Source: Panaeolus papilionaceus
Lineage: Eukaryota > Basidiomycota > Agaricomycetes > Agaricales
Length of the DNA: 64,000 bases
Direction of reading: 5' to 3'
Assembly (NCBI GenBank): GCA_015501605.1
Contig: JADNRZ010000002.1
Coordinates: forward strand, 2,790,001-2,854,000
A model generated the notes under the pieces. It had not been told where the DNA came from, searched no databases, and was given only the letters and a program-made list of their open reading frames with translations. Both the position numbers and the translations under genes were made by a program. This document shows positions 12,043-23,141 of this stretch, in pieces (the stretch's first letter is position 1; the number at the start of each line of letters is the position of its first letter).

Positions 12043-13378
12043 TTTATAATGGAAATGAAAGGTCTTGGCAAAAGTGACAAAATCTATTTTTGGAACAGTC
12101 ACGCTATAGTCACATATTCTAAAAGCACAGAATGGCCTAATTTGACGGCGTTTCTTGTTTTTAGATTCAACTGCACCGGGCTAACCGGAACTATTTTTGT
12201 CTGTCTCTGGGCGACTTGAGACCCGCGTGCTTGGTGTCCTTTAACAGCTTTTTTTAAACTTCAAATGTGTGGCTTGGTGCCACCATAGGACCTGCTCAGC
12301 AGATGGCTCATCGAGGCCAAGAAAAATCCTGCTCGGAGAATGTGGGTCTCCTCCAGGAATATCTCTTGAATTACTTGTGCCACCTCCCTGCCCCGTTTCC
12401 CCCACCTTGGTCTGGGCATGGGCACGTCGAGGTACACTTTTCTTGTCCCGGAATTTCGGCATGGTGCAATATAATATTCTGAAAATCTATACCAAAATGC
12501 ACAGGCCGATTCAACCGGTTGCTCAGCCTTTACCCAGCTAGGCATCACCACGACAGTATTAAGTTATGGTGTTCTCAGAGCAAGTGGGACCCTTGTTGTT
12601 ACTTATCTCTCTAATTCACTCCGCAGGCAACTAGCCCCTCACACACTCCTTCAATCCATTGAATTGGTTCTATCGATGGGCGGTGAACCACATATCACTT
12701 TATTGTATCTATTACCAGCGCAGTAAAGTAGGACAAGTGTGCAAATTCATTTTGGCCACAATTGCGCATGCACTTGACATCAAACGCCCAGCAAGTTGAA
12801 TAAAAATAGGTCAACAGGCTTGGTGCACCCTAGACCACGTCGATGTAGATACATACGTCTAGTTCCTTGATACGGGTGGTTGTCGAACATTGGTCGGTGC
12901 CAAGAGCTGATAGGACACACTTGATGAACAGCAGCAGCCCGAAAGTCTGGTTTATTCATTGCCATCACACACGGGTCTTGAAGCCAAGCACGAAAAGCCA
13001 AAAATAGACCAATTTACATTCTGCATCCCGAGCATAATTTCGAGCGCCAAGCAGGTTTCACTTTCCTGTCACTCTAGCCGATAATCCGCCTAACGGCCCA
13101 AGCGTACGCAAAAAGACAAGAATAGACGACGAGCGCATTGGCGCAAGTCTAGGCGGAAGCCGCGTCTGAGAACCAAGCAGGCTCGGGTGTCAGCTGGCTT
13201 CGTGTAAGGATGGAAGTTGAGGATCCGAAAATTGGGACAACTCAATATAACTGCTCAGGCCGAGTAACAGAACTCTTGGAGCAAAGGGTAAGTGCGACAT
13301 GGGACAGTTCCAATAAAATCCATTAAGTGGGGTAGTACATAACAACGTATGGATAAAACACATAACAACCAAAAAAAG

Positions 13379-13400
13379 AAAAGAGAGAGAGAGAGAGAGG
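13379..13400. repeat. (GA)n microsatellite
   Basis: About ten GA dinucleotides run in a row, preceded by an A-rich tract. The repeat lies about 150 bases past the stop of the minus-strand gene ending at 13546. Confidence 0.9.
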
Positions 13401-13545
13401 TGTATGCAAGTGTTGTACAACGATGATAACGACGAACATAACAATAATTCACTGGAAACAAGTACAGAAATGGGATAAAAACCGTTGAAACATGTGTGGT
13501 AAGGTGATTGCGTTTTTTTATTATTATGAACGGATGAAACAAAGA

Positions 13546-14377
13546 TTAATCTCGGTCCTGAGGTGGAACGTCTCCGTTCGTCTCTCGAGGCCCCGCTGAT
13601 AATAGTGAGCCGATGGTCATTGAAGCACGTGAGCGGGGTGAATATTCAGCGGAATCACTTCTCTCTGATGCAGAGTAAGGTGATGGGGGAAACTGCTCTG
13701 ATGGATGGGTTTCGTAGGGAGAGGGATGAGACAGATGAGGTGAACGGGACGAGCGATGACGTTTACGGGGATAATCTGAATGATGTGATGATACACCGTC
13801 GCGGGTTGAAGATAGGTGTGTCTGCACTCGGGGTGGGGAGCGACTGCGAGATGAACCTCGGTGTCTGTGGCTTGGCCGCCTTGAGGGAGCGGCATCATGA
13901 GGCCTCGGAGAGTGAGTGAACGATGGGGTAGGATAGTGATATGCGCCATTTGACGAGCGAGAATATGAATGGCTAGGTTCAGCCTGTGGTGGCGCGTGCT
14001 GGTATATTTCGAGTATAGTTCGATGCAGATTAGCGACCGAGGACATTCGCTAAGAAAATTCATGTAAGCGATATGTAGGCGCTGCCAAAACATGGACTAA
14101 AAACAAACCTGGTCTTCTGCTGTTTTTGCATTGAGCATAGAGAGGAGCATGTCACGATCGCCGTCTCCCTTTGTGCGGTAAGCTGTGAGGATTTCACGGA
14201 GACTTGGAGGTGGAGCCTAATAACAAGTCAGAAACTGGCCAAGTGAGAAATGATAGAGGGAAAAAAACAAACCTGTTCAAGAACAGAGTGTGCAGAAGAT
14301 AATAAGCGCCTCATATCGTCGGGATTAGATGAGGGAGCGTCTGGGAGGGAGTAACGGTGAGAGTTTACAGAGTTCAT
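13546..14377 (-). CDS. Small Ser/Arg/His/Pro-rich protein of unknown function
   Basis: Three exons give a protein of about 235 residues. Exon 1 starts at MNSVNSHRYSLPDAP (ATG 14377). Exon 2 encodes APPPSLREILTAYRTKGDGD followed by LLSMLNAKTAEDQ. Exon 3 begins at RMSSVANLHRTILEIYQHAP. Both introns begin GTTTGT. The first ~100 residues look ordered and helical. The remainder is low-complexity, with SR, SP and HR pairs resembling nuclear or phospho-regulated disordered tails, and ends MTIGSLLSAGPRETNGD. The N-terminal helical part is the kind of segment conserved among basidiomycete nuclear proteins, but I cannot assign a function. Open frames on the opposite strand over the low-complexity part are shadows. 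The gene is divergent from the exonuclease gene at 15041. Confidence 0.75.
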
Positions 14378-15040
14378 GGTTGAGTTGAAAGAGTTAAGAG
14401 GGGGCCAAGAAAATGAGGGCTGGCCAAAGGACTGCTCTTAAGTCGTGCAGTGGTGACCTATTTTTGTTGGCGTTCCAAGACTTTTTGCCAAGAGTTTCAT
14501 CGGATACCTGAGTGCTGAGCTATTTTCGAAACAGGAAAATGCTCGGAGCCAAGAATAGAACATTGTCACTGAATTTAAATAATATGAAAAAAAAGAAATG
14601 AAATAATTGAACAAGATAGAAGAGTTGTGAATTTTACAGAATTTATTGAAAGATGTCTTAGATTGCTTAAAAAACAAAGTAGAAAGATATTAAATAGTAG
14701 GTGTGACAATGAAGTGACATTAAGTGACGGATATGTGACATGCTAAGTCAATGATAGCAACCAATGATGAGCGCTTTAAATTTAAAAGACATGAATCTAT
14801 TCTAACTATTGCCAGCCACTGCCACTCCAATCACTCCTATACTCCCTTTTTTTAATTTTGCCAAGCCTCCGGTCTCTCGGTCTTTCCCACTAAAAGCTAT
14901 TTTCGGAACTCTGAATCTCACATTGTCACCACCATCATCCCAGAGAACAACTTGGCTGATATCTAGTTCGCTTAGTACATTTCAACACCAACACTTACTA
15001 CTTACTAGTGTTAACGGTTCTTCTTTGCACTTGGTTTTGA
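14378..15040. other. Divergent intergenic region, AT-rich
   Basis: This is 663 bases between two divergent start codons. 14560-14700 is strongly AT-rich. A cluster of four GTGAC repeats at 14703-14739 lies almost exactly half-way between the two genes. No coding signal was seen. Confidence 0.5.
14703..14739. promoter_or_regulatory. Four GTGAC direct repeats spaced by one helical turn
   Basis: GTGAC begins at 14703, 14714, 14724 and 14735, giving spacings of 11, 10 and 11 bases. This places all four on the same face of the helix. The third copy reads GTGACG, containing the TGACG core of bZIP/CRE-type sites. Confidence 0.45.
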
Positions 15041-16665
15041 ATGTCCGACCAACTAGGACAGTCTGAACAATTGTCAACAGATTCACCTCAGGTTCTTAAT
15101 CCAGGAGAAAGAGTATTTCCTTGGCCAATTGTTGACAAGTCTTTACCCCGCCCAGCACCAACAGAGGCTTACTCTTGGTCCAAGTATAATCCGAATGCTC
15201 AAATCCATTACTTGACCGATCATAATCGTGCCAACTCCGTTTTATCGTCTTCAGTATTCGACGGTGCCGTACTAGGCTTTGATCTCGAATGGAAGCCCAA
15301 CTACATCAAGGGAAATCCAGAGAATCCAGTTGCTCTTATACAACTCGCAAGTCATGACGCTATATATCTCGTCCAGATAAGTTCCATGCGAGGTATATCG
15401 CCATTACTTTTTTCTACTTGTCCAAATTACTCAGTCACATAATCATATATCGACAGAGTTTCCCTTGGTTTTGGCCGACATTCTTGCAAATCCTTCTATT
15501 GTCAAGGCAGGCGTTGCAATCCAAAGTTAGATATTCTCGTGCAAAAATCTCGTTTTCTGTTGACCGTTTTACATTCTTAGACGATGCACTCAAGCTATAT
15601 AATGACTGTTGTGTTACCATGTGCAACTGTGTTGATCTTTCCTTGTTTGCAAAAACTGTTGATAACGAACGCTGGCAAGGAAAATATAATTCGCCGTTGG
15701 GTCTAGGTCGTCTTGTCGAAAGCTACGAATATCTACTTCTAGAGAAAGGTCGGATCACTCGCAGCAACTGGGAAGCCTCTCTTATCCCGGCTCAAATCGA
15801 ATGTCAGTTTTTGCAACTCCGTCTCTTTTTCTCCGGGCGACTAATAATATCAATTTCACTAGACGCGTGCAACGATGCCCACGCTGCGTATGTTCTATAT
15901 GAAAGATTTGCCCAGATGAAGCTGCTGCTTCCGGCGCCTCCAGATTCGAAATGGTTCAGCTTTAATCTGATATCAGGCCTACTACGCAATCCAGACGGTA
16001 CTGATTGGCATCCGATCAATCCACTCTACAATTCGGGTCCTCCTCCTCCTCCCAGAATACCTCGGGAACACAAGCCGAAAGATGATACAAACAATTCAGC
16101 TACGCTCTTGGAGGGCGAAGAACCGGCTCCTGACGCGCAAAAGCCTTCTAATTCGCGAGATTTTAAACGCAAGTTCTCTGGTCGCTCCAATTCCAACCCT
16201 CACCATAAGGATTATGATACTTTGCTTTTTAACCGTGATACAACCCTCCCACATACTCCGCGGTTTCGGGGGCCACATCACCCTAATGCTATTCATACCT
16301 CTTCGCAGCGTGCCCCACCAAATGCGTCCAATGTCGGTTCTTCGTCTCATTCTCAGGTCGCTGATTCGAATCCTCAGGTCAACTCCGCAGTCTCTGCCCC
16401 TGCTTCCCGCGCTTTCGATGCCCACGCAAATACAGTCCCAGGCAGCAATCGTGCCAGGCATTTCAAAAGGTCATCTGCGACGAGGAATAACGGTCCCTCT
16501 AATGATCCTGATAAGCAGATCATTTTCCCCCCCTCGAGGCAATTTACACGCCCTTCTTCAGAGCAGGTGGACCGTAAATCACAAGATGAACCTCGTTCGC
16601 CCAAACCACGCCGTCCGTACAAGCCCCGTCCAAAACCAGTGTCCCAGCCTGGCACCACAACCTAG
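15041..16665 (+). CDS. DEDDy 3'-5' exonuclease-domain protein (WRN exonuclease-like)
   Basis: The N-terminal ~270 residues form an RNase D/WRN-type 3'-5' exonuclease. Exo I is VLGFDLEW with Asp and Glu for metal binding. Exo II is around KAGVAIQNDALKLYND, with the Asp restored by splicing at about 15524-15580. Exo III is YACNDAHAAYVLYERF, where the Tyr codon is rebuilt across an intron ending near 15862. The first intron follows SSMRE (about 15394-15457). The remaining ~250 residues are Pro/Ser/Asn-rich and basic, ending KPRRPYKPRPKP, and appear disordered; no RecQ helicase domain follows. Fungal proteins of this layout are stand-alone exonucleases, so a role in DNA or RNA end-trimming is likely but its substrate is unknown. 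Start ATG 15041; stop TAG 16663-16665. Confidence 0.88.
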
Positions 16666-17700
16666 TTGAATCTGGACTCCTTTCGTTCCAGTACCTCTTT
16701 CTTTCCACGACTCAATGTGCAGTGGCCAGGTGCTCTATAATAAATTTTACGGACACACACTAGTGAATGTAGGGACTTGCACTTGCAAGTTCCCTGGAAT
16801 AAACATAGCTCTATACTTTCTATTTTTCCCGTCACCCTAAACGATAGTGCACTATTCTGGCGCATTTGTACTCATGGACATTTATTCTCTCCATCGTCAT
16901 GCGAATTTTTAGTCCGTTGTCTCCTTTTTTTGGTCTTTTGTGGCTATTTATTTCCGTTTTGTCACCATGTGTATTGTCCCTAATGTAACTTTGTGCAAGG
17001 TTGTACTTCTAAACATAGCTCGTTGTATATGAAGGCCAGTGGTGTGCTATTATTGGTGAAAAAGATGTCCTTGGCGCCAGTTATATTTCGTGAAACCTAC
17101 ATCCTTTTCTTTAATATTAGAAGGAAATACTCACCAGCATGTGCGTATTGAAGGGTGGAATGAGCCTGGATACCACCCTTTTTACGAATATAATATCTAT
17201 TTTGGACCGAATGGAGCGCAGAAGAGTGCCTACTCTAATAATCATTGCTGCTCATTCATGCTGTCATCCCCCTGTGCACACTGCAAAGTGTGCTCCGGCC
17301 ACCCCCGCTCATGTCTTCCGTGCTGACCAGCCTACTCTCCATCTGAAATTCGGCGGAGCACGGGTACTGCCAACCCACACCATCACCTTTACCGATTGAT
17401 AAATTTCCGACGATTATTTTCGTCCTCAGAACCACGCTGGACGCACTGAACCTAAATATATGTGCGTCCGTGTGTGCAGACAAACTTGCAATAGGTTGCA
17501 ATCACTGACTTGGATTCTACTCATCCCGGCCCAGGCCAGGTTGATAAAGTACATTGGTAGATCGCTATAAATACAGACATGTCGCGTTCCGACAGCACCC
17601 GGCCATGGTGGATGAGCATAATATACAAAAATAAAACAGATAAAAATGCATAATACTTGAAAATGTTTTGATGGTGAACGAAGATAGCATCGCGGTGCAG
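16666..17700. other. Convergent intergenic region
   Basis: These are the 3' flanks of the exonuclease (+) and chitinase A (-). A near-perfect inverted repeat (GGGACTTGCA..TGCAAGTTCCC, one extra T) lies at 16772-16794. I see no gene; open frames at 17090-17400 lack conserved features. Confidence 0.45.
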
Positions 17701-19697
17701 TTAGGTGCGGAAGAAACGGGACGGCCCTCTTGGAAGGACAGCTGGCATTGGGTCAGAGTCGTTGGTTTCGTTATTGTCATCTGAAGCACTTGTGGCTGGA
17801 GGCATGGGTCGTCTAACACGTCCTCCAACTCTTGGATCTCGAGGGGGTGCAGGTGCGGAGGAAGAAGCGGTCGCAGCTTTTGACTGAGTGGGAGTGGGCG
17901 CTGGTCGACCGGGATGCGGGAAGGTCAGTGTTGCAGGATTGAATGTGGGGAAAGGCTGAGGATTAGGGTTACTAGGCGGATCTGGGTCCGGTGGACCTTG
18001 GTTAGATCCGTTGCTAATTGCGTTTTTAACCGTAACATGATATTTGTTGTTAGCTGCGAACAAGAGCAGTTACGTCGGGGAAATAAGGGAACATCGATGG
18101 AAAAGATAGTTAGATCCTAGAAAAGCCTATAAACGACCAGCAGAGCGCTTACTGTAGGCTGAGTCGGCATCCCACAACATCACGCCTCCAAATGAGGAGT
18201 ACTTTGTCTGGGCGTCTCGTACGACGTCGATCAAGGTTTGACTGGATACGAAGCCTGTACCTGCCGCCTGAGCAGATCCTGGTGCACCGAGATACACCTT
18301 GACATTGCGATTTGCTGACTGTGTTTTGGCCCAGTGATCCCTACGAAGGTAACGTTAGGCTGTTAAGGCGTCGTATAGTCCTATCTCCTTACCATGTCGC
18401 AAAGTTGAAGTTCTTTATTTAGAAAAGAATGTCAGAAGCTGCGGACATATGTATGACAGACAGTGGACCCACAGAAGGAGAAGAAGTCTGACAGAAGTTG
18501 TTGTCTGCAAAGGTGTAAGCATGTGACTAGGTCTATACATGATAAGGACGTACAGAATTGAACGTAGACAGCATCGAATGGGGCACCGTTGAGGGCGGCA
18601 CCCACTTTTGCATCAGGGAAAGGACACTGAGGTGCTGCAGTCACATAGAACCTACGACTTTTAGCGCTAGCATCCCTGAAGTCAGCAGGCATGAAACCTA
18701 CCTTTTGCTCGAACTATCCATCAGTGATCTGAGAGCATTGACAAACGTGGCGTAATTAGCTGCTGAGCCGTTTTCAATATCCAAGTCGACGCTGGAAGAC
18801 ACAGTAAGGAAAGTTATTGGCAGAGTAAGGCGCAGTCGACATACCCATCCAAGACCACATCGCCGAAAGGTCTCATTGGCCCGTCTTCAATAAAGAGGAA
18901 TAATCAGCCAAAACATTGTGCAGAGCAAAAATACTCGAGAGCACGACATACCTCCCCCTGCGTAAATAGTCAGAACGGCAACGCTCTAATAGTATAATAA
19001 CCGACGTACCCAAAAACATATTCCAGATAGTTTTTGCGAAGCTCACTGCTTGTCCCTCACTGCTGAACCCAACATCGGCCGTCGCTCCACCGAGACTCAG
19101 AGTAATGATCTTCCCTCGAGCCTGACACTTTTTGATATCCGACGCCATAAACGAGCAATCCGCAAGACTGGTACCCGGGAATGTTCGGCCTCCAGTGCTG
19201 CATATCTAATCAAACAATGTCAAGTTCATGCCAGGGATAAAAGTATCCGTCAAGAAGTTCTTACATTGGAGAAATCAATAACAGGTTGACCACCCTTTCC
19301 AAAGAATACATAGAGAAAAGCAAGGGGGATAGCATTAATGGTATCGTCGTTGCAATAAAATCCTAAACTGTAACATGAGATCATAAGCATTCCTGTTTAA
19401 GCATTCATTGCCTGTTCAAGATTAGGCTTACTTTTGTTGATGCCCAGCAGAATCTTGTCCCCAATAACTAGATAATAAGTTGTATACATCAGAATCAAGA
19501 GTGCCGCCTTGAACGGTGACATCGCACATACACAGCGAGCTACATACGATTTGGTAAGTTTGCCACTAAAGTCAAAGCATGTTATGACAACTCACATTAT
19601 CATTTCTACTGCTTGAAAAAGCCGTTACAAACCCAAATCTGAAGCCCAAAAATATGGAAAGAAAAGCAAAGAAAGAAGATTTCAAGGTGGAACCCAT
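17701..19697 (-). CDS. GH18 class III-type chitinase A, proline-rich tail, no binding module
   Basis: This is a secreted family 18 glycoside hydrolase that cleaves chitin in cell-wall remodelling. Start ATG 19697 gives a signal peptide ([22 protein letters not shown]). The mature start FSSSRNDN leads through a tiny exon (19532-19539, CTCGCTGT) to [14 protein letters not shown]. Further motifs are [16 protein letters not shown] and the catalytic [10 protein letters not shown] (DxxDxDxE), split by an intron near 18787-18845. A second tiny exon, GGGGAG at 18952-18957, completes [12 protein letters not shown]. The conserved [14 protein letters not shown] and [12 protein letters not shown] segments follow. 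After the barrel the protein ends in a ~110-residue Pro/Ser/Ala-rich tail with basic end (RGPSRFFRT), without the CBM5/12 modules present in its neighbour. It is tandem with and clearly paralogous to chitinase B. A few internal exon edges are uncertain. Confidence 0.88.
18952..18957 (-). other. 6-base microexon of chitinase A
   Basis: In gene orientation the sequence reads CGCAG then GGGGAG then GTATGT, so canonical splice sites bracket six bases. With them the frame gives [12 protein letters not shown], matching [12 protein letters not shown] of chitinase B. Confidence 0.75.
19532..19539 (-). other. 8-base microexon of chitinase A (Leu-Ala-Val)
   Basis: In gene orientation the sequence reads TGTAG, CTCGCTGT, GTATGT. 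Joining NDN, this exon and the next gives NDNLAVYWGQDS. Chitinase B has an 8-base exon at the same place. Confidence 0.8.
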
Positions 19698-20263
19698 TTT
19701 GAACCCGGGGCGCAAGAGAAAGCTAACCGTTGGATGAGGGTCTTTTAAACCATACGAAGATAATCATATCTTTCCGCGGGTTGACACGTCAAAGCTTTTG
19801 CAGGTATACAGAGTGAAGGCGAATTGACGCCGCCTGAGAGGCCGGCATTGTCTGTCATCGGACAATTGGAGAGCATGTGAGCTTTGGAGCCAACTGATAC
19901 ACCTTCGTCGAAGCAACAATGGCTTCGGTCAGCGGTTATATCCCATATGTTAGCCGTGTAGATCTTGAACACAACTTGTGAGAATTGGAATAGGAACGAC
20001 GGGTCCAAAAATAGATCGTAACCAAAGTCTGTTTGTTTGACTGGCAAAAAACAAGCGGACAATGTTCTCGATAAGCAGAGCGGTTACCCACAGTCTCAAG
20101 ACAGTCAGACATGTTCATTCTGCGTCGATATATTTCGTGTAGTGTTACGCAGTAGGATGGAAATTGAAAGCAGTTACATGGTAAAACAAACGGGGTTAGA
20201 ATGTTGACGTGGAGTTTGCTTAGGGTTTGGCCGGTGACACGCCGTTCTTCGAAGCAACGAAGG
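19698..20263. other. Intergenic region between tandem chitinases
   Basis: This 566-base stretch is the promoter of chitinase A plus the 3' flank of chitinase B. Open frames on the minus strand here (for example over 19745-20060) follow the chitinase B stop and show no family features. No other feature was identified. Confidence 0.5.
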
Positions 20264-22597
20264 TCAGTTGCACGGTCCGCCGTCTGTCCATACGCCAGCA
20301 GCATCTATTCAATCATCGGTTAATGACTCTAGTTTGTGCATCATGAAACGTTCGTACCTCCCGGGGTGTCCGCTTGCGTCCACCAACTTGCAGTCCAAAT
20401 ATGAGAACTAAAATAAGTTTTCAATGAGAGCTGTACGCGGTTTGACAATTGTAACTGAAGTTACTTATAAATAACTTGCGCTCCTCCTTGATAAGCGACC
20501 GAGCTTGACCACGACGGAACGCCTGTGCAACGTCCGTTAGTGGAGGTTGTCGTAGCGGGCGGTTGGGACGCTGTTGTAGTCGTGGTCTGTTTCGTGGTTG
20601 TGGTTGTGGTGGACGGCGATCTCGTTGTAGTACTCGTAATACTCGTAGCGGGTCTACTTGTTGTGACAGTACTGCCACCAGCGGAACACACACTCACTGG
20701 AAATACAAATCAGATGGAAGCATCGTCGTTGTTTGTGCAGCGTACCTGCGCTCCATTCCCCACTAGGATCATGTTTCGGCTGGGACGAGGCGAACCACTT
20801 TGCCTACAAAATCCATTGATATCGGTGCCCAAACAACCGAACGTGTCTAATACTGACCTGCCAAATATAGCTAAAAAACGAAGGTGTTGTTATCTCGCCA
20901 AATTGTTCACTTATTTTTAGTTCGACCTACCCTCCATACGACACCAACGAACCGCCTGCATAATTAGAACCTGCCACGAAGGCTGGAGCGCTGCAGGCAG
21001 GGTAGGAGAATCCGGTCCCGCCAGCTGCCACAAGTGCATTTTTAATTGCCAGGTCATATCGATTATTGGCTGAACGGTCATCGGTGGATCAGTATGGAGC
21101 CCACGAGGAACTGTCAGGCAACAAACTGACCATATGCTTGCGAAGCATCCCACATCATAACTCCACCAAATGATGGGAAGCTCTTACGCATCTCGACAGC
21201 AATGCTGCTTAATGTGTTCAATGCAACATATCCGCCACCAGCTGCAGAGCTGGATGCTGGAGCTCCAATGTATACTTTGACATTTTTATTTGGGCTTATG
21301 GTACGTGCCCAGTTGTCCCTGGAAGGCAGGTTTTAATTATGGGACAGCCATGATAGAGATTTACCGCCACCATATTCCGAAATTCCAGTTCTACAAACGA
21401 TTATTAATGCAGGTTATCAAACGCTTATAATAATCCCTACGTACCGAGGCTTGCCCATAATTTTGAAGGCCACATGGATTGTTGTAGAACCTGGAAATGT
21501 CATGGGCTGTAATGAATCTATACGTCTACCAACTTACTGTACTGTGATAACGTATGTATCAGCCAGATACCGTAAAAAGATTACTTGCAAGACTTACCGT
21601 AGATGGCGTCAAAGCTGGCACTGTTCAGAACGCCGGAAAGTGCAGCATCTGGGTAGACACATTGTGGTGCAGCGGTGATGTAGAACCTTTTCAAGGAGGT
21701 GAGTGTACGATGACATTTCAGGGAAAAAGTGGCTCACTTCTTTGACGATTGAGCGCCCAAGCTCCGAATCTTGTTGACGAATGTAGCATAGTAGGTAGAG
21801 CCACCCCCTTCAATATCAAGGTCGACACTGGATACATAGTTCAGAAAGGACAGTAATGCAGTCGTGCGATTGGAGCTACCCGTCTAAAACAGCATTTCCA
21901 AAGGGCCTAGTGGAAGAAGATCCTCCAAGGAATAAGTCCCAGATCGTTTGTGCGAAGGAGTTAGCTTGGGAGTCTGATTGAAACCCAACGGCACCAGTTG
22001 CGCCCCCGAGGCTTAGGGTGACGATCTTCCCTTTGGACTGGCAGGTTGCAATATCTGAGGCCAGGCTTTGACAGTTTGGAAGGGCAGTACCAGAGAACGT
22101 AGCGTTGTCCATAGGGTTGCAAGTCTAATTAACATTGATCTGGAAAGTCAATATTTGCTCGACTGTGGACAAGCAAAAAAAAAACATACGTTGGCAAGAT
22201 TGAGGGATGGCAAGCCGCCCGTTCCGAAGAAAACGTTCGCAAATGCCAAGGGGAAGACATCGATGGCATTGTCCTAAACTCGTAAGCTAAGGTGAATACA
22301 CCGTAGGGAAGGAGCTGGCACGCTTACATTGCAATAGTACGAGAGGCGTTTCTGGAAGTTCGAGGGATCGTCAGAATGACCGGCCCCGTACGAGTTCTGG
22401 CCCCAGTATCTGAGAGGGAGTGTGTTTAAATTGACCGCAACCGTATCATGATCACGACTTACACGGCAACCTAAAGGCGACGTCAGCACAGTAGACATAT
22501 AATCTAGGAAATGACTTGCATTGTCAAACCTTCCGTTGTCGAACGCCCATACCGTATTTATGAGACACAGCAAGGATATAATCAAAGAGTAGATCAT
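20264..22597 (-). CDS. GH18 chitinase B with two CBM5/12-type chitin-binding modules
   Basis: This is a secreted modular chitinase. ATG 22597 gives signal peptide [18 protein letters not shown], followed by [13 protein letters not shown] intron (22471-22519) and an 8-base exon (22463-22470) lead to [18 protein letters not shown]. The catalytic barrel carries [27 protein letters not shown] (DxxDxDxE), [14 protein letters not shown] and [10 protein letters not shown] first CBM5/12-like module follows, with [14 protein letters not shown], the 13-base exon 20858-20870 (YIWQ) and [18 protein letters not shown] ~60-residue Thr/Ser linker and a second module ([19 protein letters not shown], then [28 protein letters not shown]) end the protein at TGA 20264-20266. 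Two chitin-binding modules suggest action on insoluble wall chitin. The next tandem gene, chitinase A, lacks them. Confidence 0.9.
20858..20870 (-). other. 13-base microexon of chitinase B (first chitin-binding module)
   Basis: In gene orientation TTTAG, CTATATTTGGCAG, GTCAGT. The exon supplies Tyr-Ile-Trp-Gln, the aromatic core of the first binding module, between VSYGG and AKWFASS. Confidence 0.7.
22463..22470 (-). other. 8-base microexon of chitinase B (Val-Ala-Val)
   Basis: In gene orientation TTTAG, GTTGCCGT, GTAAGT. It joins FDN to YWGQNSYGA with correct phase, at the same position as the chitinase A microexon. Confidence 0.82.
22471..22519 (-). other. GC-AG intron in chitinase B
   Basis: The donor is GCAAGT, the usual consensus of GC-type introns, directly after the FDN codons. 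The only nearby GT would shift the frame and destroy YWGQNSYGA. Confidence 0.78.
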
Positions 22598-23141
22598 GAC
22601 CCAGGGTTGCGATATGGTTCTAAGTACTCTGTAGAGCAGAAAGCGTATGTCTTTCATTTTATACCGCAGCGGTCTACTCTTCCATCAAAGGCTGGATGGT
22701 AGCTTGTGCAGGAGCCACCAGTCAACATGGTCACACCGTAGATACCATACTCAGAGCCACAAGACGAAACGCGTGGACTCGTGAAGAAGACGGTGAAAAA
22801 GATGTTCTTTACTTACAACTCACTGTGCCGAGATACTGACAAACGGTCAGCGGGTTATATATGGACTAGAAAGGCACTCACCATGTGTTTTCACGACCAC
22901 ATCAGGAAACAGTGCTCAGAGCATTGTGAAACGACCAACCCACAGATATGCCGAAAATTAAGAGTGATTGTTTGAAAGGAGAAAATATTCGATTTCTACA
23001 TGTCATGCGCTTTCACTAAACCTGTAAGAGAACCGTGCTTTAACCAGAGCACAAATGTACAATGTGACAACAGGCCGAAGGAATCTAAATATACTGATTG
23101 TCCAAGCAGACCAAACCTGCTGGACAGGATACGCAGGGCTT
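22598..23141. other. Intergenic: chitinase B promoter and CK2 alpha 3' flank
   Basis: This is 544 bases between two minus-strand genes. The small open frames seen here have no recognisable homology. A likely promoter for chitinase B lies close to 22600-22800, but no clear TATA or other box stands out. Confidence 0.45.

Larger units (their letters stand above)
11932..13545. other. 1.6-kb intergenic region
   Basis: This region lies upstream of the RING gene and downstream of the 13546-14377 gene. Several short overlapping open frames exist on both strands at 12240-12550, but none shows conserved motifs or splice structure. The proximal 150 bases hold promoter-like motifs. A GA microsatellite sits at about 13379-13400, probably in the 3' flank of the next gene. 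Confidence 0.45.

Noticed and set aside
12261..12551. 96-codon minus-strand frame and overlapping plus-strand frames
   Set aside because: Frames overlap on both strands without conserved residues, splice context or family match.
13563..14093. Long open frames on the plus strand and in another minus frame over the Ser/Arg-rich gene
   Set aside because: They are mirror products of low-complexity Ser/Arg/His codons; the spliced minus-strand frame with clean introns explains the region.
16772..16794. Inverted repeat after the exonuclease gene as a terminator
   Set aside because: Fungal polymerase II genes do not use hairpin terminators of the bacterial kind; kept only as a note in the gap entry.
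19745..20304. Minus-strand frames of 105 and 122 codons between the chitinases
   Set aside because: The chitinase B end ([13 protein letters not shown] at 20264) lies inside this region in another frame, and the rest shows no domain.
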